Assembly: GCA_001931535.1 (NCBI GenBank)
Contig: CP016211.1
Coordinates: 1-64,000 of the forward strand
Length of the DNA: 64,000 bases
Direction: 5' to 3'
DNA from: Minicystis rosea
Lineage (GTDB): Bacteria > Myxococcota_A > Polyangia > Polyangiales > Polyangiaceae
Every line of letters begins with the position of its first letter. Position 1 is the first letter of the stretch. The position numbers and the translations under genes were made by a program. The notes beneath the pieces were generated by a model that was not told the origin of the DNA, made no database searches, and saw only the letters and a list, made by a program, of their open reading frames with translations. This document shows, in pieces, positions 16,205-25,359 of this stretch.

Positions 16205-17847
16205 ATGAACTATCGTAATAAGAGCTTACTCATTGCCACGATCCTGACGTCCCCTCTGGTCCTCTGGCTCTCGCCGGGTTGCGGCGGCGGCCAGCCGCCT
16301 TCGGGGAGCGGGGGAGCCGGCGGCACTGGTTCAACCGCGACCTCCACCGCGTCGTCCGTCACGGGGTCGGGCGACGCGTCGAGCAGCTCGACGGCCAACT
16401 CCGCGACGGCGTCGAGCTCTTCGTCGACGAGCGCGAGCGCGAGCTCGTCCTCGGCAAGCTCGAGCTCGAGCAGCGGTATGTGCTCGCCGGTAGGAGAAGA
16501 GACCTGCGCCGACAATCTCGACGAGGACTGCGACGGAAAGGAATGCGGCCTGTGGGGTCGGCTGTATGGCGACGCGGCGGATCAATCGCCGAGGGCCCTC
16601 GAGGTCGCGCCGAACGGCGACATCTACGTGATCGGTGAGCTCGGGACGCCCGGCAACGGTATCAACTTCAAGGCCCAGACGATCCAGGCGGACGCGGCGA
16701 ATGGCTACTTCCTCGCGAAGCTGTCGGCGAGCGGCCAGGAGCTCTGGATCAAGAAGCTTCCGTCGCAGCCGCAGAACACCGGCAACCCCTACCGCATCAT
16801 CGGGGCGAGCGACACCGGCGTGATCATCACCACGATTCTCACGCAGACCCTCGATTTCGGCGGGGGCGCGCTCTCGTCGGACGGCTGGGGAGACGCGGTG
16901 TTCGTCGCGTTCGACGGCGACGGCGTCTATCAGTGGGGAACGACGCTCACCGCTCCGGGCAACGGCGGGACGACGTTCTATGCGTACGGTCTCTCCCCGC
17001 TGAACGAGGTCGTTATCGCCGGTCACGCCGCGCCGGGCGCCGTCTACGACGGTCAGGTCATCGCGGATCCGGCGAGCTCGAAGGATCGCGTCTGGTACGG
17101 GCTCGCGCTCGACGCCGCCACGGGCTCGCTCGTCTGGCACCACGAGTGGGTGGTCGACGAGCTCGAGAACAACGACACGCTTCGCAGCCTCGCCTTCGAC
17201 GCGCAGGGGCACATCTTCATCACCGGCTCCGTCGCCAGCCCGATCAGCTTCGGCGGGCCGACGCTCACGCCGGTCGACTGGACGCAGGGGTTCATGGCGC
17301 ATCTCGACCCCGACGGGAAATGGGTGGACGGCGCTCTCTTCTGCAACAACTGCTACCCGGAGGAGCTCGCGATCGGCCCGGCGGGCGAGCTCATCCTGTC
17401 CAGCTACATCGACTTCTACAAGCTCGGGGACCTCCCCGTCCCCCCGGTGGCACCTGGTCCGTCTTCAGGCTCTCCGAGCAATACCAGCCGGTCTGGGTTC
17501 AGCTCATGAGCGAGGTCCCCAGCATCGATGTGGGCAACAGCGGCGAGATTGGCTTCTTGCTCGGAGACAACGCCACGATCTCGGTCGGCGGAGCCAGCTT
17601 CCCGAGCGTGGGCAACATCGATCTTGTCGCAGGCAAGATCGCGGCGGACGGCACGATGAAGTGGTATCGCCGGTTCGGCGCGGCCGGCGCGACCATCGAC
17701 GACATCAGCCCTAGAAAGACGTTTGGGCTCCAGCCGGACGGCAAGGCCATCGTCCTCTTCCACGGGAGCGGTGCGGCCGTGGATTTCGGGTTCGGGCCTC
17801 TCGCGCCCAAAAACCTCGACATCGGCATCGTGCAGCTCGCCCCCTGA
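16205..17847 (+). pseudogene. Lipoprotein with Ser-rich linker and beta-propeller repeats, one frameshift
   Basis: The ATG at 16205 opens a signal peptide with lipobox (LLIATILTSPLVLWLSPGCG), then about 60 residues of Ser/Ala/Thr linker and an EETCADNLDEDCDGKECG motif of the MopE/calcium-binding type common in myxobacterial surface proteins. Propeller-like repeats follow (ALEVAPNGDIYVIGELG, HIFITGSVASPISFGG and similar). The frame is lost in GTCCCCCCGG (about 17439-17448): upstream it ends YKLGDLPVPP, and the next frame resumes as GGTWSVFRLSEQYQPVWVQL and runs cleanly to 17847. A one-base change in the C6 run restores about 547 residues. It could be a sequencing error, phase variation or decay. 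Confidence 0.65.
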
Positions 17848-17972
17848 AGATGTGTCGATAATTGCGTCGCGAGCGCCCCGCCGTCAGGGCGGCCGACCGA
17901 GGAATCCTCGGCGATTTTGAGGGAGGAAAGCCGACGCGGCGGGGCGCGTAGCAGCAATCATCGACACATCTT
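17847..17972. repeat. Palindromic element at the stop codon of the propeller gene
   Basis: AAGATGTGTCGATAATTG (17847-17864) is matched as inverted complement at 17955-17972 with one mismatch. Inside, GCGCCCCGCC and GGCGGGGCGC form a second pair of arms, and CCGAGGAATCCTCGG forms a third palindrome near 17900. The whole 126 bases can fold into one long hairpin. The first base is the last base of the upstream stop codon. It could be a MITE or REP-type element, and may also act as a terminator. Confidence 0.7.
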
Positions 17973-18724
17973 GAGCCGATCGAGGGGTCCGGCTCCAGCG
18001 AACCTCCGTCGCTGGCCGCGCCATGCTGGGTCCGCCGTCGATCCCACGATTCGACGAAAGGACCTCTCCGTGACCGAAAGAGTCGATCTGCCGCGCTCGG
18101 CTACGGGATCCCGAACGATATCGATCTCGCAACCCGAGGCGTCGTGCTCCTCCGGCCGGCAACGTCGACCAGCTCGGCGCGCGGCTCGACGGCGTTCATG
18201 AGCTCGGGATCGAGGACGTACACGCATCTGACGGAGGATCAGGCGCCGAGGGGCGATGCGGACGAATCCGGCTCGCCTCGACGTGGCGTCGAGCTGGGCC
18301 TCGTGCTTGCCGGACTCGACGCTCGCTCCTCGTGCCGGCGCGGGCCTTCCTCGGCCCGCCGCGACGCACGGGGAGGATACCGCGCATTCTCGCGCCTTCG
18401 GGGGGGCCACGGGGGAAGATCACTCGCCTGATGCACCTCGGGCTGGATCGAGGGAAGACCTCCGCATGGAGGCGGGAGTGGTACGCCGCGATGAGATCGG
18501 CGAGGGACTCGGCACTTGCAGCCGGTGCAACGGTTGCCCCCGAGGTCCCCGCCCATTCGACGCCCGCCGCGTGACGTGTGCGATCGAGCGTGCGCGCACG
18601 CTCGTGGCGGCGTGCAGGCCCGGCTTTCTCGTGGATCTGTGGCCCTCCGGCCCCGGCACGACCGCTGCAACCGCTGCAATGGACGCATCCGCCCCATCGA
18701 GGGCTCGAAGGAAGGACGATTCCC
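17973..18724. other. Intergenic stretch, no supported gene
   Basis: Several frames are open on both strands, but none has a start with a ribosome binding site, natural composition or a recognisable motif. I take them as shadow frames of GC-rich DNA. A ribosome binding site for the next gene (GGAAGGA) lies at its right end. Confidence 0.35.
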
Positions 18725-18982
18725 ATGTTCCGCACCACCGCCAGGTTGCTCGGCTCCGCTGCTGTCATCACGCTCACTGCCGCCGAGGCCACGGCCTATT
18801 CGAACGAGCTCGTGATCCGGGATAGCGCCACCGAGAACAGCGCAACGGACCAAGGCCAGGCGCCTTTGCGCGTACGCACGACCGTGCGGATCTCCCAAGC
18901 GGGCGGAGGCTCCGGCGGCGACCCCGGCGTCCCGAACCATGGGCTCCGCGTCCGCTCCGCCGTCGACAGTGCGCAGGCCTGA
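18725..18982 (+). CDS. Small exported protein of unknown function
   Basis: The 85-residue protein starts at ATG 18725 about ten bases after GGAAGGA. Residues 1-24 form a signal peptide (TTARLLGSAAVITLTAAEAT, cleavage likely after ATA). The mature 60 residues are polar and Gly-rich (QAGGGSGGDPGVPNHGLRVR) without cysteines. I do not recognise a family. It lies 12 bases before the start region of a TPR gene and may be co-transcribed with it. Confidence 0.5.
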   Translation: MFRTTARLLGSAAVITLTAAEATAYSNELVIRDSATENSATDQGQAPLRVRTTVRISQAGGGSGGDPGVPNHGLRVRSAVDSAQA

Positions 18983-19020
18983 GCACCGCCCGACATGAGC
19001 CCTGCGATCGACGAGAGCGC

Positions 19021-19836
19021 GTGGGAAGCGGCGGCGCGCTCGCGGTCGCCGTCCATCACGACAGGATCGCCGTCTTCCTGCGGTTCGCAGGACGAGCTCC
19101 CGAGGCGGCTCTGGGCTACGCACGCGCAGAGGGGATCCGCCGCGCGAACGGTGAGCCCACCCCGTCCACGTGCTTCCACAACCTCGCGGGGCTCGCGTGC
19201 GCGGATGGGGATTTCGACGCGGCCGAGCGGCACGCGCGCGCCGCCGTCTCGCTGTCGTCGCAGGCGCTCGGCGACGACGGCCTGAGCCTCGGCGGCGATC
19301 TCTGCGGGCTCGGCGACGCGCTTTCGGAGCAAGGCCGATCCGCCGAGGCCGAAGCCTGTTATCGCCGGGCGCTCGAGCTCCATGCGCGCTCCGCGCGCCC
19401 CGATCACCCCGAGATTGCGTACGCGCTCCACAACCTGGGTGACGCGCAATGCGCGCTCGGGCGCACGGCCGACGCCGAGGCCAGCTATCGGGAATCCATC
19501 GTTCGCAAGACGTGCCTCTTCGGTGAACGCCACCACGAAATCGCCGGCACGCTCGCGAACCTCGGGGCGATGCTCTTCGAAAGCGGGCGCCGGGACGAAG
19601 GGCGCGCCTCGGTCCAACAGGCGCTGTCCATCGCGCGCGAGGTGCTGCCCCTGGAGCCCCCATCCGCGCAGCCTGCGAGTCGCTCGCATCATCCATGGGT
19701 GCTCCAAACCTCCCAACGCTCCGCTCCGCACTGCGGTAGCAAGGTACTCCAGCCCCCCTTCCGCCGCTCCGCACTGCGGAGGGTGATCGGCGACGAGCTC
19801 GCTCCCGCGCTCGCGCTGACCACGGAGCGCCGCTGA
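19021..19836 (+). CDS. TPR-repeat protein, probably damaged at both ends
   Basis: The core (residues about 20-200) is made of tetratricopeptide repeats of the kinesin-light-chain type, for example TCFHNLAGLACADGDFDAAE, SLGGDLCGLGDALSEQGRSA and EIAYALHNLGDAQCALGRTA. Such repeats mediate protein contacts. The reported start is a GTG without a ribosome binding site. An ATG at 18995 begins MSPAIDESAWEAAARSR in another frame and would join the repeats after a one-base shift near 19040, so the real gene may start there. After the last repeat (about 19660) the frame runs into unnatural sequence that includes CGCTCCGCACTGCGG twice (19726-19740 and 19769-19783), so the C-terminus may also be lost. Confidence 0.5.
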   Translation: MGSGGALAVAVHHDRIAVFLRFAGRAPEAALGYARAEGIRRANGEPTPSTCFHNLAGLACADGDFDAAERHARAAVSLSSQALGDDGLSLGGDLCGLGDALSEQGRSAEAEACYRRALELHARSARPDHPEIAYALHNLGDAQCALGRTADAEASYRESIVRKTCLFGERHHEIAGTLANLGAMLFESGRRDEGRASVQQALSIAREVLPLEPPSAQPASRSHHPWVLQTSQRSAPHCGSKVLQPPFRRSALRRVIGDELAPALALTTERR

Positions 19837-19916
19837 CGCGGCGATGCTGGACGGTCCTGTCGCGTCGGCTCGTGCGGAGCGCCCTCGATCGTGGGGACGG
19901 TGGTAGAACGCGCCCG

Positions 19917-20759
19917 ATGTCGATCCAGTGGTACCCGGGGCACATGACCAAGGCGCGGCGCGAGCTCGCCGCGGCCATGCCGTCGCAGGACGTGATCATC
20001 GAGGTGCTCGACGCGCGCCTCCCCCGGGCGAGCGAGAACCCTGTCGTGGCCGAGCTCCGCCGGCAGAAGCCCTGCCTCAAGGTGCTGAGCAAGAGCGATC
20101 TCGCCGACCCGCAGATCACCGAAGACTGGCTCCGTCACTTCGCGTCCGGGCGCGTCGGCGAAGGGGGCGCGGTGCTCGCGGTCGCGCTCCGCAGCGACCG
20201 CGCCGCGGAGGCGCGGACCCGAGTCCTCGAGCTGAGCAAGCGCCTTTGCCCGCGCGAGGCAACCTCGGCCCAGCCCATGCGCGCGATGATCGTGGGCGTG
20301 CCGAACGTGGGCAAGTCGACGCTGATCAACACGCTGATGAGCCGCGCCGTCGCCGCGGTCGGCGACAAGCCCGCTGTCACCAAGGCCCAACAGCAGGTCG
20401 TCTTGAAGAGCGGAATGGTGCTCTTCGACAGCCCCGGGATCATGTGGCCAAAGATCGAGGACGAGGCGGCCGCGCTGCGGCTCGCGCTGGCCGGCTCGAT
20501 CCCCGACACCGCGATTGAACATGCGAGCGTCGCCGCGTTCGGCGCGCGGTTCTTCCTGGAGCGCTATCCCGACCGTCTGCGCGCGTGCTTCAAGCTCGCC
20601 GAGATGCCGCCGGAGCCGGAGGAGCTCATCGCGGCGATCGGGCGGCGGCGGGGGTGTTTGCGGAGCGGCGGCGCGGTCGATCTCCACAAGGCGTCGGAGA
20701 TCCTGATCCACGCGTTTCGCTCGGGCGGGCTCGGGCGAATCAGCCTCGAGTCTCCATGA
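19917..20759 (+). CDS. rbgA: Ribosome biogenesis GTPase YlqF/RbgA
   Basis: The 280-residue protein has the hallmarks of the circularly permuted GTPase RbgA. It starts MSIQWYPGHMTKARREL, then DVIIEVLDARLPRASENPV, the G4 motif in LKVLSKSDLADP, and only afterwards the G1 P-loop GVPNVGKSTLIN and the G3 motif VLFDSPGIMWPK. The protein assists late assembly of the 50S subunit. The length matches the family. The start is fixed by the conserved N-terminus. A 44-codon gene overlaps its stop codon (ATGA). Confidence 0.93.
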   Translation: MSIQWYPGHMTKARRELAAAMPSQDVIIEVLDARLPRASENPVVAELRRQKPCLKVLSKSDLADPQITEDWLRHFASGRVGEGGAVLAVALRSDRAAEARTRVLELSKRLCPREATSAQPMRAMIVGVPNVGKSTLINTLMSRAVAAVGDKPAVTKAQQQVVLKSGMVLFDSPGIMWPKIEDEAAALRLALAGSIPDTAIEHASVAAFGARFFLERYPDRLRACFKLAEMPPEPEELIAAIGRRRGCLRSGGAVDLHKASEILIHAFRSGGLGRISLESP

Positions 20760-20890
20760 ATCCTGGCGCCGGGATCGCGCTCACGGAGGAGGAGCGCGGT
20801 CGCATCCAGGCGTGCGTGGACACGGCGACCCTCGACCGGTGGGTCGGCAACGCTTTTGGTGCGAAGACCGCCGCCGACGTGCTCTCGTGA
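20756..20890 (+). CDS. 44-residue protein translationally coupled to rbgA
   Basis: The ATG overlaps the rbgA stop codon (ATGA), a standard coupling arrangement. The product is a single helical unit: GIALTEEERGRIQACVDTAT, LDRWVGNAFGAKTAADVLS. The LxRW...A...A..VL pattern recalls short C-terminal tails found in many bacterial hypothetical proteins, where it follows a larger domain. It could be a genuine micro-protein or the detached end of a larger gene. No function can be given. Confidence 0.45.
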   Translation: MNPGAGIALTEEERGRIQACVDTATLDRWVGNAFGAKTAADVLS

Positions 20891-20939
20891 TGCGGCCCAG
20901 GAATGGCCTCCTGTCGACGCCGAAGTACCCTCGGCACCG

Positions 20940-21240
20940 ATGAGCACGCCGTCTCGCCTCCGGATAGCCATCCCCTGGACGCTGGTCCTCCTCCGCCCCG
21001 CGTTCGTGGCCGGCCTCGCGACCGGGACGCTCGGCGATCGCTTCGTGCTCGCCGCGTGCGTCGCCGCATTCTGGACCGACTACTTCGACGGCGCCCTGGC
21101 GCGCCGATGAGGCACGGTGACGCCCGCGCTGCCGACAGCTTCGCGGACACGCTCTTCCATCTCACGCTCGCCGTCGTGACCTACCGTCTCCACGCGGACG
21201 CGCTCCGCGCCCACGCCACGGCGCTCACGCTCTGTGGGTC
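20940..21240 (+). pseudogene. CDP-alcohol phosphotransferase fragment, frameshifted
   Basis: From ATG 20940 the frame reads RIAIPWTLVLLRPAFVAGLA and AACVAAFWTDYFDGALARR, then TGA. TDYFDGALAR is the first half of the CDP-alcohol phosphotransferase signature (D..DG..AR), which normally continues with G...D...D. After a one-base shift the second part appears as SFADTLFHLTLAVVTYRL. The gene is thus split inside its active-site motif. The sequence ends soon after (ELGGTT), well short of a full enzyme, so it is probably dead even if the shift is an artefact. An intact enzyme would make phospholipid head groups in the inner membrane. Confidence 0.55.
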
Positions 21241-21623
21241 GGCTCCTTGGTGGATTTCGAGCTCGGCGGCACGACGTGATGGTGTCGAAGCAGGACGCGT
21301 CGCACCCGCTGTGACAAGTGGGCCCGGTGAGGGCCTCGCAGACGGCCTTCGGGCTGGAAAGGCTGGACGCGGCTCCTCGTCCCGTGGAGCTCGATCGAGG
21401 CCTCGATGGACGGTTCGGGTTCGAGCACCATTGGCGAGGAGATTGGCAATCGCCCCACCATGGATGAGGCGTGTGGCGTAAACGTGCTCACGGCCCGCGC
21501 CCGTTTGCCTTCCGCATCTCCGCGAGGCGGGCTCCGGAGAGCGCATGTGTGCGATCTCGTTCCGGTGCTCCTCCGCCTCGCGGTCGATGGATGGCGGCGC
21601 CTCGAACCCGCCACGCATCTTCC
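21241..21623. other. Intergenic stretch, no supported gene
   Basis: No motif-bearing frame or RNA gene is seen. The region lies between the broken phosphotransferase and the S10 peptidase-like lipoprotein gene and should contain the latter's promoter, but I cannot place it. Confidence 0.3.
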
Positions 21624-23066
21624 ATGAGCCGATGGCGTTCGACCCTCGCCCTCTCTCTCCTGCTCGCGCCTGCAGCTTGCTCTTCGGGCGCAGAGTCCAC
21701 CGATCCGCCACCGCTGGTTGCCGAGGCCGGTTATCTCGAAGTCCCGGCGCAGCAGGGCGCCGCCGCCGTCCCGGCGCGCATGTTCTATTCGTTCCAACCC
21801 GCCGACGAGCGGCCCGAGGACGCGCCTCTGCTCGTCTTCTTCAACGGTGGTCCCGGCGCGGCCACGACGGGTGTTCTCTTTCCGTTCGGCACTGGACCCC
21901 ACACGCTCGACGCCTCCGATCTGGACAAGGGGCCCGCTCCGAACCCCGACTCGTATACGCGTTTTGCCAACCTGCTCTACCTCGACGAGCGTGACGCCGG
22001 CTTCTCCTACGAGCTCGGCGTGGCCTGCGAGGGATCCGCGAACTACGTCAGCGACGCGGGCGACTTCATTCATGCGCTCCTCGACTTCCTCGACGGACAC
22101 CCAGCCCTCATCGCCGCGCCCGTGGTGCTGGTCGGCGAGAGCTACGGCGGCACGCGCGCGCCGGCGATGCTCCATGCGCTCCAGCACTATGTCGAGGCCG
22201 AGGCCGAGTCGGCCTTGATCCCGTGGCTCACCGATCGCGTGCAAACCCATTTCGATCGCGCCTTCCCGGAGCGTGCCGGGCTGCCGCTCGGGGCCGACTT
22301 GGTCGCCGCCCAGTTCGGTTGGGAGGTCCTGATCCAGCCGAACTTCCTCGGCCTGTACCAGATCGAAAAACAGAGAGACCTCATCGCGCAGGATCCATTG
22401 TTCGCAGACTTCACGGCCCATCCCGAGAACCACGATGCCGACGACATTCGCCGCTCCGTGGAGGAGGGGCAGGCCATTTCCGCGCGCGCCGCCGAGATGG
22501 TGCGCGATCCCGACGCGCTCACCACCTTGCTCGGGGTCCCGCTGGCGTCGATTCACGGCCTCGCCGCCGCCGACCGCGTCGGGGCCACGCGTGTTCTGAT
22601 GGGGGAGGACGTGGACGAGATCGTGGCTGGCGAGCACCTTTTGCGCGAGAGGCTCGGCGAGCTTCCCTCCGGCGACGCGTACTGGCTCCGCATGGTGACG
22701 CCGCATTGCGGCTACTTCCTCGGCGACGCGAGCAGCGCCAACGCCTTGCTCGAAGGGCTCTCACGCACACATGCGTTCATGACCAATGCTCGATACGACG
22801 CCGTCGTCTACTCGCCCGCCATTCCCTTCCTCCTCCGGAGCGGCGGCATTCAGGCCACCGTCGACGAGAGCGCCCCCGCGGGCGCTGCGCGCCCCGGCGT
22901 CCTCGAGCTCACCCTGAGCACGGGTGAGCGTCACAGCATTCGCTTCCCACCCTACGAGTCCGGCCACGAGGTGACCACGAGCGCCGCCGCGGAGCTCCGC
23001 GCGGACGTGGAGCTCTGGCTGCGCGAGACGGGTGCTCTCGTCACGACAGCCGCCCGTCGACGATAG
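21624..23066 (+). CDS. S10 serine carboxypeptidase-like lipoprotein
   Basis: The 480-residue protein starts at the ATG that gives a lipoprotein signal (MSRWRSTLALSLLLAPAACS). It follows the S10 carboxypeptidase plan. LLVFFNGGPGAATTG is the oxyanion-hole region. VVLVGESYGGTRAPAM carries the nucleophilic Ser (GESYGG). LMGEDVDEIV near residue 330 is a candidate for the Asp region. PPYESGHEVT near the C-terminus replaces the usual histidine-containing motif and keeps a His. It probably acts on the cell surface as a peptidase or related hydrolase. Myxobacteria secrete many such enzymes for predation, but that role here is inference. Confidence 0.78.
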   Translation: MSRWRSTLALSLLLAPAACSSGAESTDPPPLVAEAGYLEVPAQQGAAAVPARMFYSFQPADERPEDAPLLVFFNGGPGAATTGVLFPFGTGPHTLDASDLDKGPAPNPDSYTRFANLLYLDERDAGFSYELGVACEGSANYVSDAGDFIHALLDFLDGHPALIAAPVVLVGESYGGTRAPAMLHALQHYVEAEAESALIPWLTDRVQTHFDRAFPERAGLPLGADLVAAQFGWEVLIQPNFLGLYQIEKQRDLIAQDPLFADFTAHPENHDADDIRRSVEEGQAISARAAEMVRDPDALTTLLGVPLASIHGLAAADRVGATRVLMGEDVDEIVAGEHLLRERLGELPSGDAYWLRMVTPHCGYFLGDASSANALLEGLSRTHAFMTNARYDAVVYSPAIPFLLRSGGIQATVDESAPAGAARPGVLELTLSTGERHSIRFPPYESGHEVTTSAAAELRADVELWLRETGALVTTAARRR

Positions 23067-23140
23067 GCACGCTCATCGAACCAGCTCGATGGCGAAGGCC
23101 AATGTGGAGCAACCGTCCGGCGCCTCGCCGTGGGATAGCC

Positions 23141-23953
23141 TCACCGGGCGCGCGTCGTGGGCTTGTCCTCCGTGGAGCCGTAGCGAATTCGCACGCCGGC
23201 GAGCAGGCTCGCGTCGGGTCGACCGCCCACCACGTCGGAGCTCCAGGCCCATTCCAGGTGTCCGCGGAGCTCGAACGACACCGGCCGCCACTTTTCGGCC
23301 AATGGCGAGAAGGTGAGCGCGCTCGTGGCGCCGACGTGGTGGAGCCGCCCGCTGACCGGTCTCCCGAAGAGCGGAGTGTAGAGCAGCTCGAGCTCCGTAC
23401 CGATCCAGGGGCGCGGCGCGATCGCGCGAACGCGTAGACCCGTGCTCGGCCCCACGGCCGCGAACCGGTCGACAGTCTTGTATGCGTTCGACATCCAGCG
23501 CGGTACGAACGTCAGGCCTCCAATCCCTTCCAGGACCAGCGGGCCGCGGACGTTGCCGGCGATGGCCAGGAGCGCCAGCGTGTCGAGGCGAATCGTGGCG
23601 AGCCCCGCCCTGCTGCCGCTATCGAGGTGCGATCGTCCGATGAAGCCGACAGGCAAGCTCTGGCGCGGATAACCGCCCGCGTCGAGATCCATGGCAAACG
23701 ACCTCGCCCGCTGGCCAGCCCCCAGATCCACGCCCAGCGTCACGTAGCCAGGGTCTTCGTGCTTGAGCAGCGCGAAAAACGGAACGGTCCCGGGCAGGAC
23801 GCCGAGGAACAACGTCATCGCAATGAGGGCCCCTTCCGCCCCCTCCTCCGTCGCCGCGGCTCGGCTCGAGAGAGCGAGGCAGGACACGCCCAGCAGCAGG
23901 GCGCATCCGCGTCTGAAATGGGTGCTCGACCTCGGAGCGCTGGCCCTGTTCAT
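23141..23953 (-). CDS. Exported protein of unknown function, probably beta-rich
   Basis: The 270-residue protein has a signal peptide (CALLLGVSCLALSSRAAA). The mature part alternates hydrophobic and polar residues, with many Gly and aromatic residues (GYVTLGVDLGAGQRARSF, WIGTELELLYTPLFGRPVSG), suggesting beta strands and possibly a small outer-membrane barrel. No family is recognised. It converges with the S10 gene 75 bases away. An AT-rich TTTAAAAAGAGC stretch about 50 bases upstream of its ATG is a possible promoter. Confidence 0.6.
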   Translation of the reverse strand: MNRASAPRSSTHFRRGCALLLGVSCLALSSRAAATEEGAEGALIAMTLFLGVLPGTVPFFALLKHEDPGYVTLGVDLGAGQRARSFAMDLDAGGYPRQSLPVGFIGRSHLDSGSRAGLATIRLDTLALLAIAGNVRGPLVLEGIGGLTFVPRWMSNAYKTVDRFAAVGPSTGLRVRAIAPRPWIGTELELLYTPLFGRPVSGRLHHVGATSALTFSPLAEKWRPVSFELRGHLEWAWSSDVVGGRPDASLLAGVRIRYGSTEDKPTTRAR

Positions 23954-24114
23954 GACGCTCCAAGCTAACCCACACCGCGCGTCGTCCCACTTAGCTCTTT
24001 TTAAACGTGGAGTTCGCGGCCCTCCCAGCCCAGTCCGAACAAGAGCATCGTTGCCGGCTTCAGTGGCTCGATTTCACCGCTGTCCCTCGTCGGGCGTGCT
24101 CTTGCGGCACACTT

Positions 24115-24212
24115 CCCCCTCACCCCCTCACCCCCTCACCCCCTCACCCCCTCACCCCCTCACCCCCTCACCCCCTCACCCCCTCACCCCCTCACCCCCT
24201 CACCCCCTCACC
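24115..24212. repeat. Microsatellite, about 12 copies of CACCCCCT
   Basis: The unit CACCCCCT repeats without a visible error for about 98 bases. The unit is not a multiple of three and the array lies outside a gene, 66 bases past the stop codon of the AgmX/PglI-like gene. Such arrays change length easily by slippage. It is not a CRISPR array: there are no spacers. Confidence 0.95.
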
Positions 24213-24277
24213 CCCGCGCCGGCGTTCGGCCGGTGCGGCCCCCGGAGGCATCGGCGCGGCCGCTGGGCGCGGCGGGA

Positions 24278-24762
24278 TCAGCACTTGTCGCTGAATATCA
24301 GCTTGAGCCGGAAGCTCGGCGAGACGCCCTCGGGCGGGTGCGCCTGCCACTTCGGTAGGTTCTGCTCGAGACAGCGCCACACCACCTCCGGCTCGTGCCG
24401 GATGGCGTTCTCGATCAGCTCGACGCCGATCACCTTCCCGTCGGACGCGAGCGTCATGTCGACCGTCACCGAGCCCTTTCGCATCTCGGCGCAGCCTCGC
24501 TTGTAGACCAGCCCGCTGCAGTTGAGAGTGCGGTTCGCGTTCTGGGCCTCGAAGATCCACGCTTCGGGATACGGTGCAGCGTCACGGGCGGCGCAGAGGC
24601 GACCGCCGTGGGCGCGGCCGGTAGCGCCGGCGGCAAGACGGCGGAGGATGCGGCCGGCGCAGGCGACGCGCCGGGTGGCGCGGGCCCCTCGGGCGGGGGC
24701 GCCGAGACCGCGCAGGCGACGTGCGGGAGGGCGCAGAATAGGAGCCAGTACAGTGTTCGCAT
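24278..24762 (-). pseudogene. Lipoprotein with AgmX/PglI-type C-terminal domain, one frameshift
   Basis: From ATG 24762 the frame gives a lipoprotein signal (MRTLYWLLFCALPHVAC) and an Ala/Pro linker. It is lost around 24575-24600. The next frame continues YPEAWIFEAQNANRTLNCSG, GCAEMRKGSVTVDMTLASDG and VVWRCLEQNLPKWQAHPPEG, ending LKLIFSDKC. This second part has the layout of the C-terminal domain of gliding protein AgmX/PglI: a G-V-V-...-DG strand pair, then a Cys in a helix and a final strand, similar to TonB. With the shift repaired it would be an envelope protein of about 160 residues. It shares its leader with the gene at 27240-27920. Confidence 0.5.
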
Positions 24763-24945
24763 TCTGGATCTTTCATGGAAGGAAATGGCGCTTCGAACGG
24801 AGGAGGCGAGTCGGTGTCCCGTGCAGGCTCTGCCGGTGCTCCGCAACGCGGCCTATCGCGGAAGGTTCCAGGAGTGTGACCGTCGTTCACCGGGGTTGGG
24901 GCACATGGCCGGTCTTGCCCAGCAGCACCGACGGCAGCTTTCCCA
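24755..24945. repeat. Duplicated leader region, copy 1
   Basis: This stretch aligns over its length with 27913-28078, with substitutions and one small gap. It spans the lipoprotein start codon (MRT-YWLL), its upstream region, and the coding end of the next gene upstream (KLPSV..GKTG.VP). Confidence 0.8.
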
Positions 24946-25264
24946 GATACCGCGGTTGGATGGGCGAGATGTGACGCGTGCGTTCCTCGCGCGTCTTTCA
25001 GCGAAACGGCTCGTCGTCTGGCGTGGGCCCGAGGACCATGCGATCGAGCAGCTCGCGGCGCTCGTCGAGCTGATCGACGGCGGCCGTTGGCGCGGCGCCG
25101 ATGACGTGCTTCGCGTCCTCGAAGAGGATCCCGGACCGCCGTAACACCCCGCGCCGCCCCGTCGTGACGTAGCCCTCGATTGCCCATCTCCTCGCGCGTG
25201 CGCGTGAAGAGGCGATGACGACGAAGACGGTTGAGGAGATTCGGGCTGCGCCGGTGCGGAACAA
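24887..25264 (-). pseudogene. Unknown gene with an in-frame stop; tail related to the gene at 28022
   Basis: The frame from GTG/ATG near 25264 reads GVLRRSGILFEDAKHVIGAA, PTAAVDQLDERRELLDRM and PTPDDEPFR, then TGA. In the same frame it continues EERTRHISPIQPRYLGKLPS and VLLGKTGHVPQPR to a second TGA at 24887. The last block matches the end of the lipoprotein at 28022-28669 (KLPSVPPGKTGQVPGP), so the two genes share an origin at least at their 3' ends. The internal stop may be real or a point error. No function can be assigned. Confidence 0.4.
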
Positions 25265-25359
25265 CGTCGGGTTTGGGCGCCCTTGCGACGGCGAGCGGGT
25301 GATCCCGCAGCGCGGCGGACTCTACGGCGGCTGGATCACCTCGGAGGTGACCAGCCCGT

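Noticed and set aside
18239..20119. A 626-codon minus-strand frame
   Set aside because: It overlaps TPR coding sequence and the start of rbgA on the other strand and has shadow-type composition (Arg/Ser/Ala).
24115..24212. Possible CRISPR array
   Set aside because: The 8-base units follow each other without spacers, so this is a microsatellite. No cas genes are in the window.
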